Below, one piece after another: positions 17,282 through 26,444 of a stretch of DNA of 64,000 nt (positions are counted from its first letter, which is position 1; each line of letters opens with the position of its first letter). Below the pieces are notes generated by a model. The model was not told where the DNA came from, ran no database searches, and worked only from the letters and a program-made list of their open reading frames with translations. The translations under genes were made by a program, and so were the position numbers. The DNA comes from Herbaspirillum seropedicae (GTDB lineage: Bacteria > Pseudomonadota > Gammaproteobacteria > Burkholderiales > Burkholderiaceae_D), in assembly GCF_001040945.1 (NCBI RefSeq), contig NZ_CP011930.1:310001-374000 (forward strand), in the 5' to 3' direction.

Positions 17282-18220
17282 GTGTCGAGTAAGATTCTTG
17301 TTACAGGCGGTGCGGGCTATATCGGATCCATGCTGGTCCCGGAACTGCTGAAATTGGGTCACGAAGTGACGGTGGTCGATAACTTCATGTTCCGCCAGGC
17401 CAGTCTCAATCACTGCTGCGGTTACGCCAACTTCAATGTGGTCAACGGCGATATCCGTCATGAAGACTTCATCCGTCCCCACTACGAAGCCGCCGAGATC
17501 ATCATCCCGCTGGCCGCCTATGTGGGCGCGCCGCTGTGCAACAAGGACAAGACCGGCGCCCAGACCGTCAATCACGACGCCATCATGGCCATGCTGGGCA
17601 TGCTGCGCGATGACCAGAAGGTGCTCATGCCGACCACCAACAGCGCCTATGGATCGGGAGACAAGGATAATTTCTGCGATGAAAATTCGCCGCTGAATCC
17701 GATCTCCAAGTACGCCATCGACAAGGTCGCCATCGAGAAAGAGCTGATGAAGCGCCAGAACTCGATCAGCTTCCGCCTGGCCACGGTGTTCGGCATGGCG
17801 CCAAAGATGCGTATCGATCTGCTGGTCAACGATTTCGTCTACCGGGCGGTGTACGATCGCTTCATCGTGCTGTTCGAGGGGCACTTCAAGCGTAACTACA
17901 TCCACGTCACCGATGTGGTCAGGGCCTTCCTCCACGGCATCGACAACTTCGACACCATGCGCGGCGAGATCTTCAACGTGGGGCTGTCGGAAGCCAACGT
18001 CTCCAAGGCCGAACTGTGCGCCTGGATCAAGAAGCACATTCCTGATCTCGTCGTCATGGAAGCACCGCTGGCGACCGACCCCGACCAGCGTAATTACGTG
18101 GTCTCCAACGCCAAGCTCGAAGCCACCGGCTGGAAACCGCAAGTAGGCCTGGACGCCGGTATCCGTGAATTGATCAAGGGTTACGCCATGATCAAGAACA
18201 CCCGTTACGGCAACGTCTGA
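17282..18220 (+). CDS. Extended SDR, NAD-dependent epimerase/dehydratase
   Basis: This 312-residue extended short-chain dehydrogenase is of the nucleotide-sugar epimerase/dehydratase type. It has the Rossmann motif TGGAGYIG (8-15), the catalytic serine S121 in TTNSAYG, and Y144/K148 in YAIDK, so the active site looks intact. The NDP-sugar-binding half (about 170-312) includes KRNYIHVTDVVRAF. The start is GTG, preceded by GAGGAATACA; the open frame continues upstream into the transketolase gene without another ribosome site. As the last gene of the cassette it may reduce, epimerise or decarboxylate the product made by the transketolase and radical SAM steps. The substrate is unknown. Confidence 0.87.
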   Translation: MSSKILVTGGAGYIGSMLVPELLKLGHEVTVVDNFMFRQASLNHCCGYANFNVVNGDIRHEDFIRPHYEAAEIIIPLAAYVGAPLCNKDKTGAQTVNHDAIMAMLGMLRDDQKVLMPTTNSAYGSGDKDNFCDENSPLNPISKYAIDKVAIEKELMKRQNSISFRLATVFGMAPKMRIDLLVNDFVYRAVYDRFIVLFEGHFKRNYIHVTDVVRAFLHGIDNFDTMRGEIFNVGLSEANVSKAELCAWIKKHIPDLVVMEAPLATDPDQRNYVVSNAKLEATGWKPQVGLDAGIRELIKGYAMIKNTRYGNV

Positions 18221-18830
18221 GTCCCATCCCCTCCTGCGCGCAGCAACGCAGGCGCCACCCCGCTGGCCGGCTTTTGCCAAGGCGGCCACGGGTGGCGATC
18301 CGGTACGGCGCATCTGGCTGATCCCCTCCCTCATGCCAACGGCTCTTCGAGAGCGCAGGCACAGTCTTCCCTGCATTTCCTATTGCGCGCCCGTCATCAG
18401 GCTGAGCAAATGTTCTTGCGTTTTCGGGTGCTGTGAAATTGTTTCCATTCGACCCCTGACTCATTTCCATACGGAAATCATTTCCGCCTGACGTCGCGCA
18501 AAAGCCCGCTGCAAGCGGTTTTTCGGCGATTGTTATCGACGCGGTCAGGACGAGTCAGTATACTTTACAGTGATCAAGAAGCGATGCCGTCGGGAAAGAC
18601 GGCGTCGCCGGACAGCCGGGAATCAGTCCTCCCTTAAGAAGGGCGATTCGCAGCTCATCCATTCAGCAGCAGGGGTTCCTTCGACTTAGGTAGATCGGCG
18701 GCATGCGCACGGCTTGTGTGCGTGCCGGGCGGTGAGCGTGCGCACGCGGTCTGCGCACGCGTGACCGTGGGGAGGGCAGGTGCAGTGCATGACATATCAG
18801 GGAGGGCCGCAGGGGCGCGGCCAGAAAAAA
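18221..18830. other. 610-base region upstream of the TPS operon
   Basis: I saw no convincing coding gene. It contains a short stem with T-tract (18506-18523), overlapping TTTCC/GGAAA repeats (TTTCC 18464-18468, GGAAA 18473-18477, TTTCC 18481-18485), a possible -10 TATACT near 18560, and a GC-rich hairpin with perfect arms GCGTGCGCA (18736-18744) and TGCGCACGC (18752-18760) in the leader just before tpsB. These may hold the operon's regulation. Confidence 0.5.
18506..18523 (+). terminator. Possible weak terminator after epimerase gene
   Basis: CCGCT (18506-18510) and AGCGG (18514-18518) with a 3-base loop are followed by five T residues (18519-18523). The stem is short, and it lies 285 bases after the SDR stop. 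Confidence 0.4.
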
Positions 18831-20489
18831 ATGAAACGATGCTTGCAGCATTACGTGATGGCAGCCGCGCTGCTGGGTACGGCCGTGGCGGCCGCGGCGC
18901 AGTCTGCGCCGGCGGCGGCCGAGGCCACTGAACGCTTCGAGATCCGCCGCTTCGTCGTGGCCGGCAATACCCTGCTGCCGCAGGACCAGGTGCAGGCCGC
19001 TGTCGCGCCCTTCAGCGGCCAGGGCCGGGTCTACGGCGATATCCAGCAGGCGCTGGAAGCGCTGGAAAACCTCTACCGCAGCGCCGGCTATACCGCCGTG
19101 CAAGTCCATGTGCCGGAGCAGGAACTGAGCTCGGGCGAGGTGCGCATCGATGTCGTGGAAACCGTGGTGGGCAAGGTGCAGGTGAGCGAGAACCGCCATT
19201 TCAGCCAAGCCAATATCCGCGCCAGCATCCCGGCCCTGAAGGAGGGCGTCCCGCCCAACCTGCGCCGCATCTCCGAGTCGGTGCAACTGGCCAACGACAA
19301 CCCGGCCAAGCAAGTCAATGTCACGCTCTCGGCGGCGCAATCGGGTGACCAGATCGACGCCAAGATCGAGGTCAAGGACGATGATCCCCTGCGCGTGATG
19401 CTCAACCTCGACAATACCGGCAGCGCCGATACCGGGCGCTGGCGCACCGGGGTGGCGATCCAGCATTCCAACCTGTTCAACCGCGACCACGTCGCCACGG
19501 TGGCCTATACCACATCGCCCGACAGCCCCTCGGGCTCCAAGGTCGATCTGTATTCGCTGGGTTACCGTCTGCCGCTCTATGAACTGGGCGACAGCCTGGA
19601 CTTCATCTACGGCAAATCCAGCGTCAGTTCGGGCCAGACCTTGGCGCTCAATTCCACCCTCAACATCACCGGGCGCGGTGAAGTCTATGCGTTGCGCTGG
19701 AACCATTTCTTCGCCCGCAACGGCGAGTGGAGCAGCAAGCTGGTGCTGGGCGCGGACTACAAGAAGGTCGATTCGTCCTGCGCCATCAATGGCGGTCTGC
19801 TGAACGGAGCGACCCTCAATACCTGCCTGCCATATTCGACCTTGCCGCTGTCGCTGACCTACAGCGCCCAGCGCCAGGGCGTGGGCGAGGTGATCGACGC
19901 CAATATCGGCGTGGCCCGCAACATGGCCACGGGCCAGGCCCGGCGCAACGATGCGCTGCAGGTCACGGATCGCTATTCGCTGTTTACCAATGGCCGCCAG
20001 TCAATGGACAACTTCATTGCTGTGCGTGGCGGAGCGTCCTGGCTCAAGGCCTTCCAGAACGACTGGCAGATGCGCCTGGCCGGCAACCTGCAACTCTCGC
20101 CGCACGCCTTGCCGGCGGTGGAGCAATTCGGGCTGGCCGGGGCGACGGCGGTGCGTGGCTTTACCGAGCGCGCGGTCTCGGCCGACAGCGGCGTGGTGCT
20201 CAACAGCGAACTCTATACGCCCGACCTGCTGGCCAAGAGCGAGCTCAAGGGCAGCATGCGCCTGCTGGCCTTCGTCGATGCCGGACGCGGCGCCAACAAC
20301 AACGTGACGGCCAACTCTCAGGTGCAATCCACCCTGACGCTGGCCAGTATCGGCGCCGGTCTGCGCTATGCGCTGGGACGCGATTTCAACCTGCGCCTGG
20401 ATGTGGCGCGAGTCCTGCTCAACGGCAATTCCATCACCGAACAACGTGGCGATCTCAACGCCCACCTGAGCGCAACCCTGGGGTTCTGA
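18831..20489 (+). CDS. TpsB/ShlB-family two-partner secretion transporter
   Basis: This outer-membrane transporter exports a TpsA partner in two-partner secretion. From the chosen start (MKRCLQHYVM) it has 552 residues: a signal peptide (about 1-24), POTRA domains (about 35-200; the first begins FEIRRFVVAGNTLLPQDQV) and a 16-stranded FhaC-type barrel. The conserved loop-6 motif appears as AVRGFTE near residue 455, and the protein ends with a phenylalanine. An alternative start 14 codons earlier has a better purine tract, so the exact start is uncertain. The tpsA gene begins one base after its stop. Family length is normal. Confidence 0.9.
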   Translation: MKRCLQHYVMAAALLGTAVAAAAQSAPAAAEATERFEIRRFVVAGNTLLPQDQVQAAVAPFSGQGRVYGDIQQALEALENLYRSAGYTAVQVHVPEQELSSGEVRIDVVETVVGKVQVSENRHFSQANIRASIPALKEGVPPNLRRISESVQLANDNPAKQVNVTLSAAQSGDQIDAKIEVKDDDPLRVMLNLDNTGSADTGRWRTGVAIQHSNLFNRDHVATVAYTTSPDSPSGSKVDLYSLGYRLPLYELGDSLDFIYGKSSVSSGQTLALNSTLNITGRGEVYALRWNHFFARNGEWSSKLVLGADYKKVDSSCAINGGLLNGATLNTCLPYSTLPLSLTYSAQRQGVGEVIDANIGVARNMATGQARRNDALQVTDRYSLFTNGRQSMDNFIAVRGGASWLKAFQNDWQMRLAGNLQLSPHALPAVEQFGLAGATAVRGFTERAVSADSGVVLNSELYTPDLLAKSELKGSMRLLAFVDAGRGANNNVTANSQVQSTLTLASIGAGLRYALGRDFNLRLDVARVLLNGNSITEQRGDLNAHLSATLGF

Positions 20490-20490
20490 C

Positions 20491-23400
20491 ATGACAACTA
20501 CCTCTGCTTCTGCCCAAGGCTCTTCCCGGCCGGCCATCGAATTGCTGCCGCCTTCGCTGACGGTGCGGGTGGGACGTCGCCGCCTGACGCTGAGCTGGCG
20601 CGCGCGCAAGCCCTTGCCGCAATTGCTGGCCGGCTTGCTGCGACGTTCGTGGACACGCCTGCTGGCCCCGGCCCTGCGCATTTCGGTGGCCACGGCGGCG
20701 GTCTGCGGTGCGTGGCAGGCGCCCGTGTTGGCGGCCGCGCCAGCACCGGGGACCTTGCCCACCGGCTGGAGCGTGGTCAACGGCAATGTCACCTTCATCC
20801 AGAACGGCAATATCCTCAACATCAACCAGCTCTCGCCGCAGGCCATTGCGCAGTTCCTGTCCTTCAGCATCGGTGCGGATGCGACGGTGAACGTGAACCA
20901 GCCCAGTGCGGCGGCGGCCCTGCTGGCCAAGGTCAGCGGTGGCGATATCTCGCAGATCTACGGCAAGCTCTCGGCCACCGGTACGGTGGTGCTGTACAAC
21001 CCCAATGGCGTGGTCATCGGACCCAGCGGCAGCATCGATGCCGGCCGCTTCATCGCCACCTCGCTGGCCATCAGCGACAGTGACTTCCTGGCCGGCAAGC
21101 TCAACTTCGCGCGCCAGGGCAATGCCGGCATCGTCGACAACCAGGGCAAGATCCAGTCGGCCACTGGCGGCAGCGTCTACCTGATCGGCAGCAGCGTCTC
21201 CAACAGCGGCATCATCAAGAGCGCGCAGGGGGAAGTGATCCTGGCGGCGGGTGAAACCGTGACCCTGGCCGATACCGCCACGCCCGGCGTGACCGTCAAT
21301 GTCACTGGCAGCGCGGGCAATGTCACCAACCTGGGCAGTATCACGGCCGAGGCGGGACGCATCGGCGTGGCCGCCGGCCTGATCAACAACAGCGGCGTCA
21401 TCAATGCCTCCAGCGTGGTGCGCGAAGGTGGGCGCATCTTCCTGCGCGCCAGCCAGAACCTCACCACCAGCGCCAGTTCCAGCATCCACGCGGACGGTAG
21501 CCGGGGCGGCAATATCGCCCTGGTGGCGCAGGATCAGGCCTTCATCGATGGCGATGTCTCGGCCACCGGCGCGCCGGGGCAGGGTGGCTTCGTGGAGACC
21601 TCGGGTCTGAAGCGGCTCGATGTGGTCAAGGCGCCTACGCTGGGCGCAGGCGGTACCTGGCTGATCGATCCCTCTGACCTGGAAGTGGTGTCGGGTGGCT
21701 CGCGCACCGTCTCCACCAGCACCGGCAATGGCAGTTATGCCATCAGCGCCAACGGCAGCAGTTCACAGATCGGCGCCGATACCATCGTCGGCCAGCTCGA
21801 AGCCGGCGTGAATGTCACGCTTGCTACCGGCGCGGATGGCAGCCAGGCCGGCAATATCACGGTCAGTTCGGCCATCGTCAAGCAGGCCGGCGGCGCTGCC
21901 TCGCTCACGCTCAATGCCGCCAACAACATCAGCATCAATGCCGACATCCGCAGCACCAGCGGCGCGCTGACCCTGACACTGCATACCGGGGCCGGCGAGG
22001 GCGTCGACTTCAGTGCAGCGCGGCAGAGCACCATCGGCAATGGCGCGCGTATTTCGCTCAATGGTGGCGATCTCTACGCGATGGATGGCGTCGAAGGCCG
22101 CGGCAACCTGCTCATCAGCAATGGCTCGGTGTGGCTCGACGGCACCAGCACGCTGCGCGCGGGCCGTCTGCAGCTCGATGGCGGCGGCTCGCTCGTCTAC
22201 GCCAGCGGCAACAGCTCGGTCACGCTCAATGATGCGTTGATCAACAACGGCACCATCCAGGTCAACGCCAGCGGCCGCCTCTACAGCGATGGCGGGGTCT
22301 ACAACAATGGCAACCTCAGCCTGGCCGACGGTACCAGCCTGATGGCCAGCAGCACCTCGTTGAGCAACAACGGTACGGTGACGCTGAGCAACGGCACGCT
22401 CAATTTCTCCAGCATCACCAACAACCAGAACGCCACCATCCTCGGCAGCGGCAGCCTGGTGGCGGCCGAGGGCGTGGTCAACAATGGCGTGCTGGCCCCG
22501 GGCGGTGACGGGATCATCGGCAACCTGACCATCGCCGGCAACTATACCCAGGGCGATACCGGCGCCATGCTCATCGACGTGACCCCGGCGGGCAGCAACG
22601 ACAATGTCGTCTTCAGCGGCGCCTTTGCGCATCTGGGCGGCATGCTCAAGACGCACGTGCTGGGCAACGTCAGTGAGGTGGCCGAGGGCAGCAACTTCAT
22701 GCCGTTCAACTTCCAGAGCACGTCGCTGGGCGACAGCTACTTCCGCTACGTCAGTGGCGACGTCAGCAATATCGATGGCATCAAGACCATGCTCAAGGCC
22801 AACTATACGGAGGGTCCGTTGCGCCTGACCATGATGCGCAGCACGACCTTCTATGCCTCCGGCAGCAACAGCTACTGGGGCGCCCGCGAGACCTGGAGCG
22901 GCGGTGGCAGTACCTACCTGCCCACCGAGATCGATACGGTGGTGATCGATTCCAACAATACCGTTACGCTCAGCGATGGCGTGGGCGACAAGATCAGCCG
23001 CCTGCAGGTCAAGGGCAGCGGGCAGTTCAACCAGACCGGCGGTGCGCTGACCGTGGTCAACGGCGCTGTCATCGACGGGACTGTGGATATCAGCGGCGGC
23101 AGCTTTACCAGCAACGGCAGCAATAGCGTAACCGGTTCGGTCGCGCTGGGCATGCAGGATGGCGGCGTGCGCGGCAATGCCACGCTGGCAGGCTGGACTA
23201 GCGTGCGCAGTGGCGCGCAGATCAACGTCAACGGCGGCACGCTCAACTTCAACGGCACCAGCAACCTCCTCGAGGGCAGCACCGTGGACCTCAGCGCTGG
23301 CCAGCTCACGTTCAATGGCACCAGCAATCTCGCGGGTACCGTCACTGTCCGCGGCGGCACGCTCACTACCGCTGGCGACACCACGCTCAGCGGCAATATG

Positions 23401-24759
23401 CAGGTCAATAGCGGTAACGTCACGCTGGGCGGTGTGACCGACGGCACGGGTCGTCTGACCCTGGGCACAGCGGGGAGCAATGAAGGAAACGACGACGGCG
23501 GTAACCTGATCGCCTTGCCCCCGGTGGGTGACGGCAGCGTGACCATCGCCAATGCCTCGCATTCCAGCCTCAACGTCGACCTCAACAGCGGTGACCTGAC
23601 CCTGGGCGGTGATGTGCGCCTGGCTGCGCTCAACGTCACCCAGGGCAATGTGACCGGCAACATCGGTTCGCGCCTGGTGGTCGCGGAGTCCTTCCAGCAG
23701 ACCGGCGGCAATCTGACGCTGGCCGATGCGGCGCTGTCGCAGAGCAATGGCAGTCTCATCGTCGGCAACATCACGGCCAACAACCTGGTGCTGGAAGCGC
23801 AGTCGGCCAACATCTTCCAGCAGAGCGGCAGCGCGCTGCATGTGAAGCAGCAGCTGATCACTTCCGCCACCGACGGCATTTCCCTCACCGAGACCGGCAA
23901 CCAGATCGCTGGCTTCGCCGCCAACAACCAGGGCTCGGGCGACATCAGGCTGATCAACCAGCTCAATACGGCCGACGCCAGCGTGGTCACCATCAATGGG
24001 GTGCACACCGTCCATGGCGATATCCACATCGACAATACCGGCGGCATGCGCACGGCAGCGCTGGGCGACAGCGCCAGCTTCCTCGGGGCGCTGCCTTCCA
24101 GCGCTGAGGGCGATCCGCCAGGCACGGCCGCCAAGCTGGCCATGCTGGGCATGAGCAGCAACACCAACGGCCAGGTCAAGACCGACAATGGTGCGGTGAC
24201 CATGGTCACGCACAGCCCCATGGCCATTGGGGCGGGCGGGGTCAGCGCCACCGGGGATATCACCCTGACTGCCAGCGCCTCGGCCGGCAGCAACGATACG
24301 CTGGTGGTCAATGGCGTGCTGGTCTCGCTGGGCGGCAACATCAGGCTCTCGGCGGGCGATTCCATGACCATCAATGCCAATATCTCGACCTCGCCTCCTG
24401 GCGTGGCGCTGTTCTCGGTGGACTCGGGGGCGGTGATCGGTTACGCCCAGGGGGTGCGCATCGTTGACGCCAATGGCACCCGCATTCCGGTTCCCGCGAG
24501 TGCGACCAGTTCCGCTGGCGGTGGCGGCAATACCCAGACCAGCCAGGCGGTGCAACAGCAGCAGAACCAGCAGAGCCAGAACCTGCAGGCCACCGTCAAC
24601 AGCGCGCGGCTTTCTGACCCCAATGCCCAGTCGACCGGCAACCCGGTCCAGCAGAGCAGCAGCGGCGGCCAGACCGTGGGCGGCACCGCAGGCAGCTTCG
24701 GCGACGACAGCGGCGGCGATTCGAAGGCAGCGCGCAAAGCCCTGCCAATGTGCACCTGA
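20491..24759 (+). CDS. TpsA filamentous-haemagglutinin/HMW-type secreted adhesin
   Basis: This is a secreted beta-helical exoprotein of 1422 residues. It has an extended N-terminal signal region of about 80 residues ending in APVLAAA, and a TPS secretion domain (about 82-300) with the diagnostic NPNG motif at 170-173 followed by VVIGPSGSIDAGRFIATS. The segment FVETSGLKRLDV...GGTWLIDPSDL (about 370-400) is typical of HMW-like adhesins. The rest is short Gly/Asn/Thr-rich repeats expected to form a right-handed beta-helix. The C-terminus is Gln/Ser-rich and ends KALPMCT with a lone cysteine. It is partnered with the preceding TpsB; a role in attachment or biofilm is inferred. Confidence 0.9.
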   Translation: MTTTSASAQGSSRPAIELLPPSLTVRVGRRRLTLSWRARKPLPQLLAGLLRRSWTRLLAPALRISVATAAVCGAWQAPVLAAAPAPGTLPTGWSVVNGNVTFIQNGNILNINQLSPQAIAQFLSFSIGADATVNVNQPSAAAALLAKVSGGDISQIYGKLSATGTVVLYNPNGVVIGPSGSIDAGRFIATSLAISDSDFLAGKLNFARQGNAGIVDNQGKIQSATGGSVYLIGSSVSNSGIIKSAQGEVILAAGETVTLADTATPGVTVNVTGSAGNVTNLGSITAEAGRIGVAAGLINNSGVINASSVVREGGRIFLRASQNLTTSASSSIHADGSRGGNIALVAQDQAFIDGDVSATGAPGQGGFVETSGLKRLDVVKAPTLGAGGTWLIDPSDLEVVSGGSRTVSTSTGNGSYAISANGSSSQIGADTIVGQLEAGVNVTLATGADGSQAGNITVSSAIVKQAGGAASLTLNAANNISINADIRSTSGALTLTLHTGAGEGVDFSAARQSTIGNGARISLNGGDLYAMDGVEGRGNLLISNGSVWLDGTSTLRAGRLQLDGGGSLVYASGNSSVTLNDALINNGTIQVNASGRLYSDGGVYNNGNLSLADGTSLMASSTSLSNNGTVTLSNGTLNFSSITNNQNATILGSGSLVAAEGVVNNGVLAPGGDGIIGNLTIAGNYTQGDTGAMLIDVTPAGSNDNVVFSGAFAHLGGMLKTHVLGNVSEVAEGSNFMPFNFQSTSLGDSYFRYVSGDVSNIDGIKTMLKANYTEGPLRLTMMRSTTFYASGSNSYWGARETWSGGGSTYLPTEIDTVVIDSNNTVTLSDGVGDKISRLQVKGSGQFNQTGGALTVVNGAVIDGTVDISGGSFTSNGSNSVTGSVALGMQDGGVRGNATLAGWTSVRSGAQINVNGGTLNFNGTSNLLEGSTVDLSAGQLTFNGTSNLAGTVTVRGGTLTTAGDTTLSGNMQVNSGNVTLGGVTDGTGRLTLGTAGSNEGNDDGGNLIALPPVGDGSVTIANASHSSLNVDLNSGDLTLGGDVRLAALNVTQGNVTGNIGSRLVVAESFQQTGGNLTLADAALSQSNGSLIVGNITANNLVLEAQSANIFQQSGSALHVKQQLITSATDGISLTETGNQIAGFAANNQGSGDIRLINQLNTADASVVTINGVHTVHGDIHIDNTGGMRTAALGDSASFLGALPSSAEGDPPGTAAKLAMLGMSSNTNGQVKTDNGAVTMVTHSPMAIGAGGVSATGDITLTASASAGSNDTLVVNGVLVSLGGNIRLSAGDSMTINANISTSPPGVALFSVDSGAVIGYAQGVRIVDANGTRIPVPASATSSAGGGGNTQTSQAVQQQQNQQSQNLQATVNSARLSDPNAQSTGNPVQQSSSGGQTVGGTAGSFGDDSGGDSKAARKALPMCT

Positions 24760-24775
24760 TCACCTGGACCTCGCC

Positions 24776-25540
24776 ATGACCATGACATCGCATCTTCAAT
24801 CCTTGCCGGCGCTCCTGCCGCGCCGGCTGGCCTGGCTGGGCCTGCTGCTGCTCTTGCTGACGGCCAGCGCCCTGGTGCAGGCCCAGGTGGTGGGCCAGGT
24901 GACCCATCTTTCCGGTGTGCTCACGGCGCGCCATGCCGACGGCACGCGCGCGGTACTGTCGGTGAAGTCGGCCATCCTGCAGGGCGACACCCTCATCACC
25001 GAGCGCGAGACCTATACCCGCGTCAAGTTCGTCGACAACGCCGAGATCGTACTCAGGCCCGGCACTGAAGTGGCCGTCAACAAGTACATCTACGACGAAA
25101 AGAAACCCGAGAACGACTCCGTGGCCATCGGCCTGGTCAAGGGCGGGTTGCGGGCCGTCACCGGGCTGGTGGGCAAGCGCAACCATGAAGCCGTCAACTT
25201 CGATACGCCCACGGCCACCATCGGTATTCGCGGCACCCATTTCGGCGCGCTGTTCTGCCAGGCCGATTGCGGCGGGATCCCCACGCCGAGTGGCCAAGCG
25301 CCGGCCGATGGCTTGCATGTGGATGTCGCCTCGGGCGCGATCCTGGTGAGCAATGCGGGCGGGGCGCAGCTGTTCAATGCCGGCCAGTTCGGCTATGTCT
25401 CCGGACCCCTGCAACCGCCGGTGGTGGTGCCGGCCAATATCGGCGTACCGGTGACGATGCCGCCGGCCATCAGCAGCAATACCAACAATGGCATGCAAAA
25501 GCTCGGCGCGGCCAGCGCGCCTGATTGCGTGGTGCATTAG
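24776..25540 (+). CDS. FecR-domain periplasmic protein
   Basis: This 254-residue protein has a signal peptide (about 1-36, ending ALVQA) and a FecR domain (about 55-165) with GDTLITERETYTRVKFVDNA and VNFDTPTATIGIRGTHF. FecR domains also occur in sigma-factor regulators, but this protein lacks the cytoplasmic anti-sigma region and no ECF sigma gene is nearby. It therefore looks like an exported partner of the secretion system. It carries a CQADC motif with a cysteine pair (about 161-165) and one more cysteine at the C-terminus. It follows tpsA by 16 bases and is the last gene before a strong terminator. Confidence 0.82.
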   Translation: MTMTSHLQSLPALLPRRLAWLGLLLLLLTASALVQAQVVGQVTHLSGVLTARHADGTRAVLSVKSAILQGDTLITERETYTRVKFVDNAEIVLRPGTEVAVNKYIYDEKKPENDSVAIGLVKGGLRAVTGLVGKRNHEAVNFDTPTATIGIRGTHFGALFCQADCGGIPTPSGQAPADGLHVDVASGAILVSNAGGAQLFNAGQFGYVSGPLQPPVVVPANIGVPVTMPPAISSNTNNGMQKLGAASAPDCVVH

Positions 25541-25572
25541 GGCCTAGGCCCTGAAACGTCTGGCTGCCGATG

Positions 25573-25614
25573 AAAAAAGGGGCGCTGCACCGTAGGGTGA
25601 GCGCCCCTTTTTTT
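25573..25614. terminator. Bidirectional terminator
   Basis: AGGGGCGCT and AGCGCCCCT arms are flanked by six A residues (25573-25578) and seven T residues (25608-25614). It serves the convergent FecR gene (plus) and phosphodiesterase-like gene (minus). Confidence 0.92.
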
Positions 25615-25634
25615 CCTGCCTAGCGGAGATGGCG

Positions 25635-26444
25635 TCAGAGTTCCAGGATGGTTCCCGCCTCCAGCATGCGCGGACGGTGAGCCGTGCCGCCGGCGGCGAT
25701 CTCGGCGGCGATCTCTTGCACCTGGCTGGGTTTGGCGTGGGTGACCAGCACTTCCGGGCGGGATTGCAGATGCTGCAGCTCTTCCAGCAGCAGGGCCGGG
25801 CAGAGGTGCTTGGACAGCAGCGCCAGTTCGCGCTCGCGGTTGGCGAAGGCGGCTTCGATGATCAGGTAGCGCAACTGCACGATGCGGTTGAGCGCCTGCC
25901 ATAGCGGCGGGCAGACCGTGGTGTCGCCGCTGAAGGCGAGCGAGGCGCCGCTGCGCTCGTTCTTGACCTGGTAGCCCACCGCTGGCACCGTGTGCGCGGC
26001 AGGCAGCGCGGTGATGCTGCGCTGGCCCAGCGCGACGGTCTGGCCGGGTTCGATGGTGGCAAAGCGCAGGAAGGGCTGTTCGGCGCTGGGAATGACGCTG
26101 AAGTCAGGCCAGATGTGCCAGTTGAAGATGTGCTTGCGGATGATCTCCAGCGTAGCCGCAGTGGCGTGCATGGTGATGGGCGTTGGGCGCATGTCGCCGA
26201 CGCTGTCGATCATCAGGGGCAGGCAGGCGATGTGGTCGAGGTGGGCGTGCGTGATGAAGACATGGTCGATGGCCTGCAGCCGTTCCAGTGTCAGATCGCC
26301 CACGCCGGTGCCGGCGTCGATCAGGATATCGTCATCGATGAGCAGGGAGGTGGTGCGCATGCCATTGCCACCGATTCCCCCGCTGCATCCGAGAATTTCT
26401 ACATGCATCGTCATTGCCGCTCTGTTGTCTGTGGTCTTGGTCAT
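25635..26444 (-). CDS. MBL-fold hydrolase, putative class II cyclic-nucleotide phosphodiesterase
   Basis: This metallo-beta-lactamase-fold protein of about 269 residues has the metal motif FITHAHLDH, a further AFSGDTTVCPP histidine/aspartate region and a late VTHAKPSQ histidine. The N-terminal VEILGCSGGIGGNGMRTTS and LIDAGTGVGDLTLE resemble class II 3',5'-cyclic-nucleotide phosphodiesterases rather than beta-lactamases or tRNase Z, so cAMP or cGMP hydrolysis is the best guess. The start is uncertain: MTKTTDN was used, but MTMHVEI ten codons later is equally possible. It is divergent from the GAF/HD-GYP gene. Confidence 0.75.
   Translation of the reverse strand: MTKTTDNRAAMTMHVEILGCSGGIGGNGMRTTSLLIDDDILIDAGTGVGDLTLERLQAIDHVFITHAHLDHIACLPLMIDSVGDMRPTPITMHATAATLEIIRKHIFNWHIWPDFSVIPSAEQPFLRFATIEPGQTVALGQRSITALPAAHTVPAVGYQVKNERSGASLAFSGDTTVCPPLWQALNRIVQLRYLIIEAAFANRERELALLSKHLCPALLLEELQHLQSRPEVLVTHAKPSQVQEIAAEIAAGGTAHRPRMLEAGTILEL

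Noticed and set aside
18221..18830. Integration or mobile element boundary before the TPS operon
   Set aside because: No tRNA, integrase, transposase or flanking direct repeats were found.
22200..23700. Repeats within tpsA as a CRISPR-like or tandem DNA repeat array
   Set aside because: The repeats are short, imperfect and in frame, as expected for beta-helix turns; there are no spacers of constant length.
21763..24555. Long minus-strand open frame opposite tpsA
   Set aside because: It is the complement of repetitive beta-helix coding DNA, and no motif is seen.
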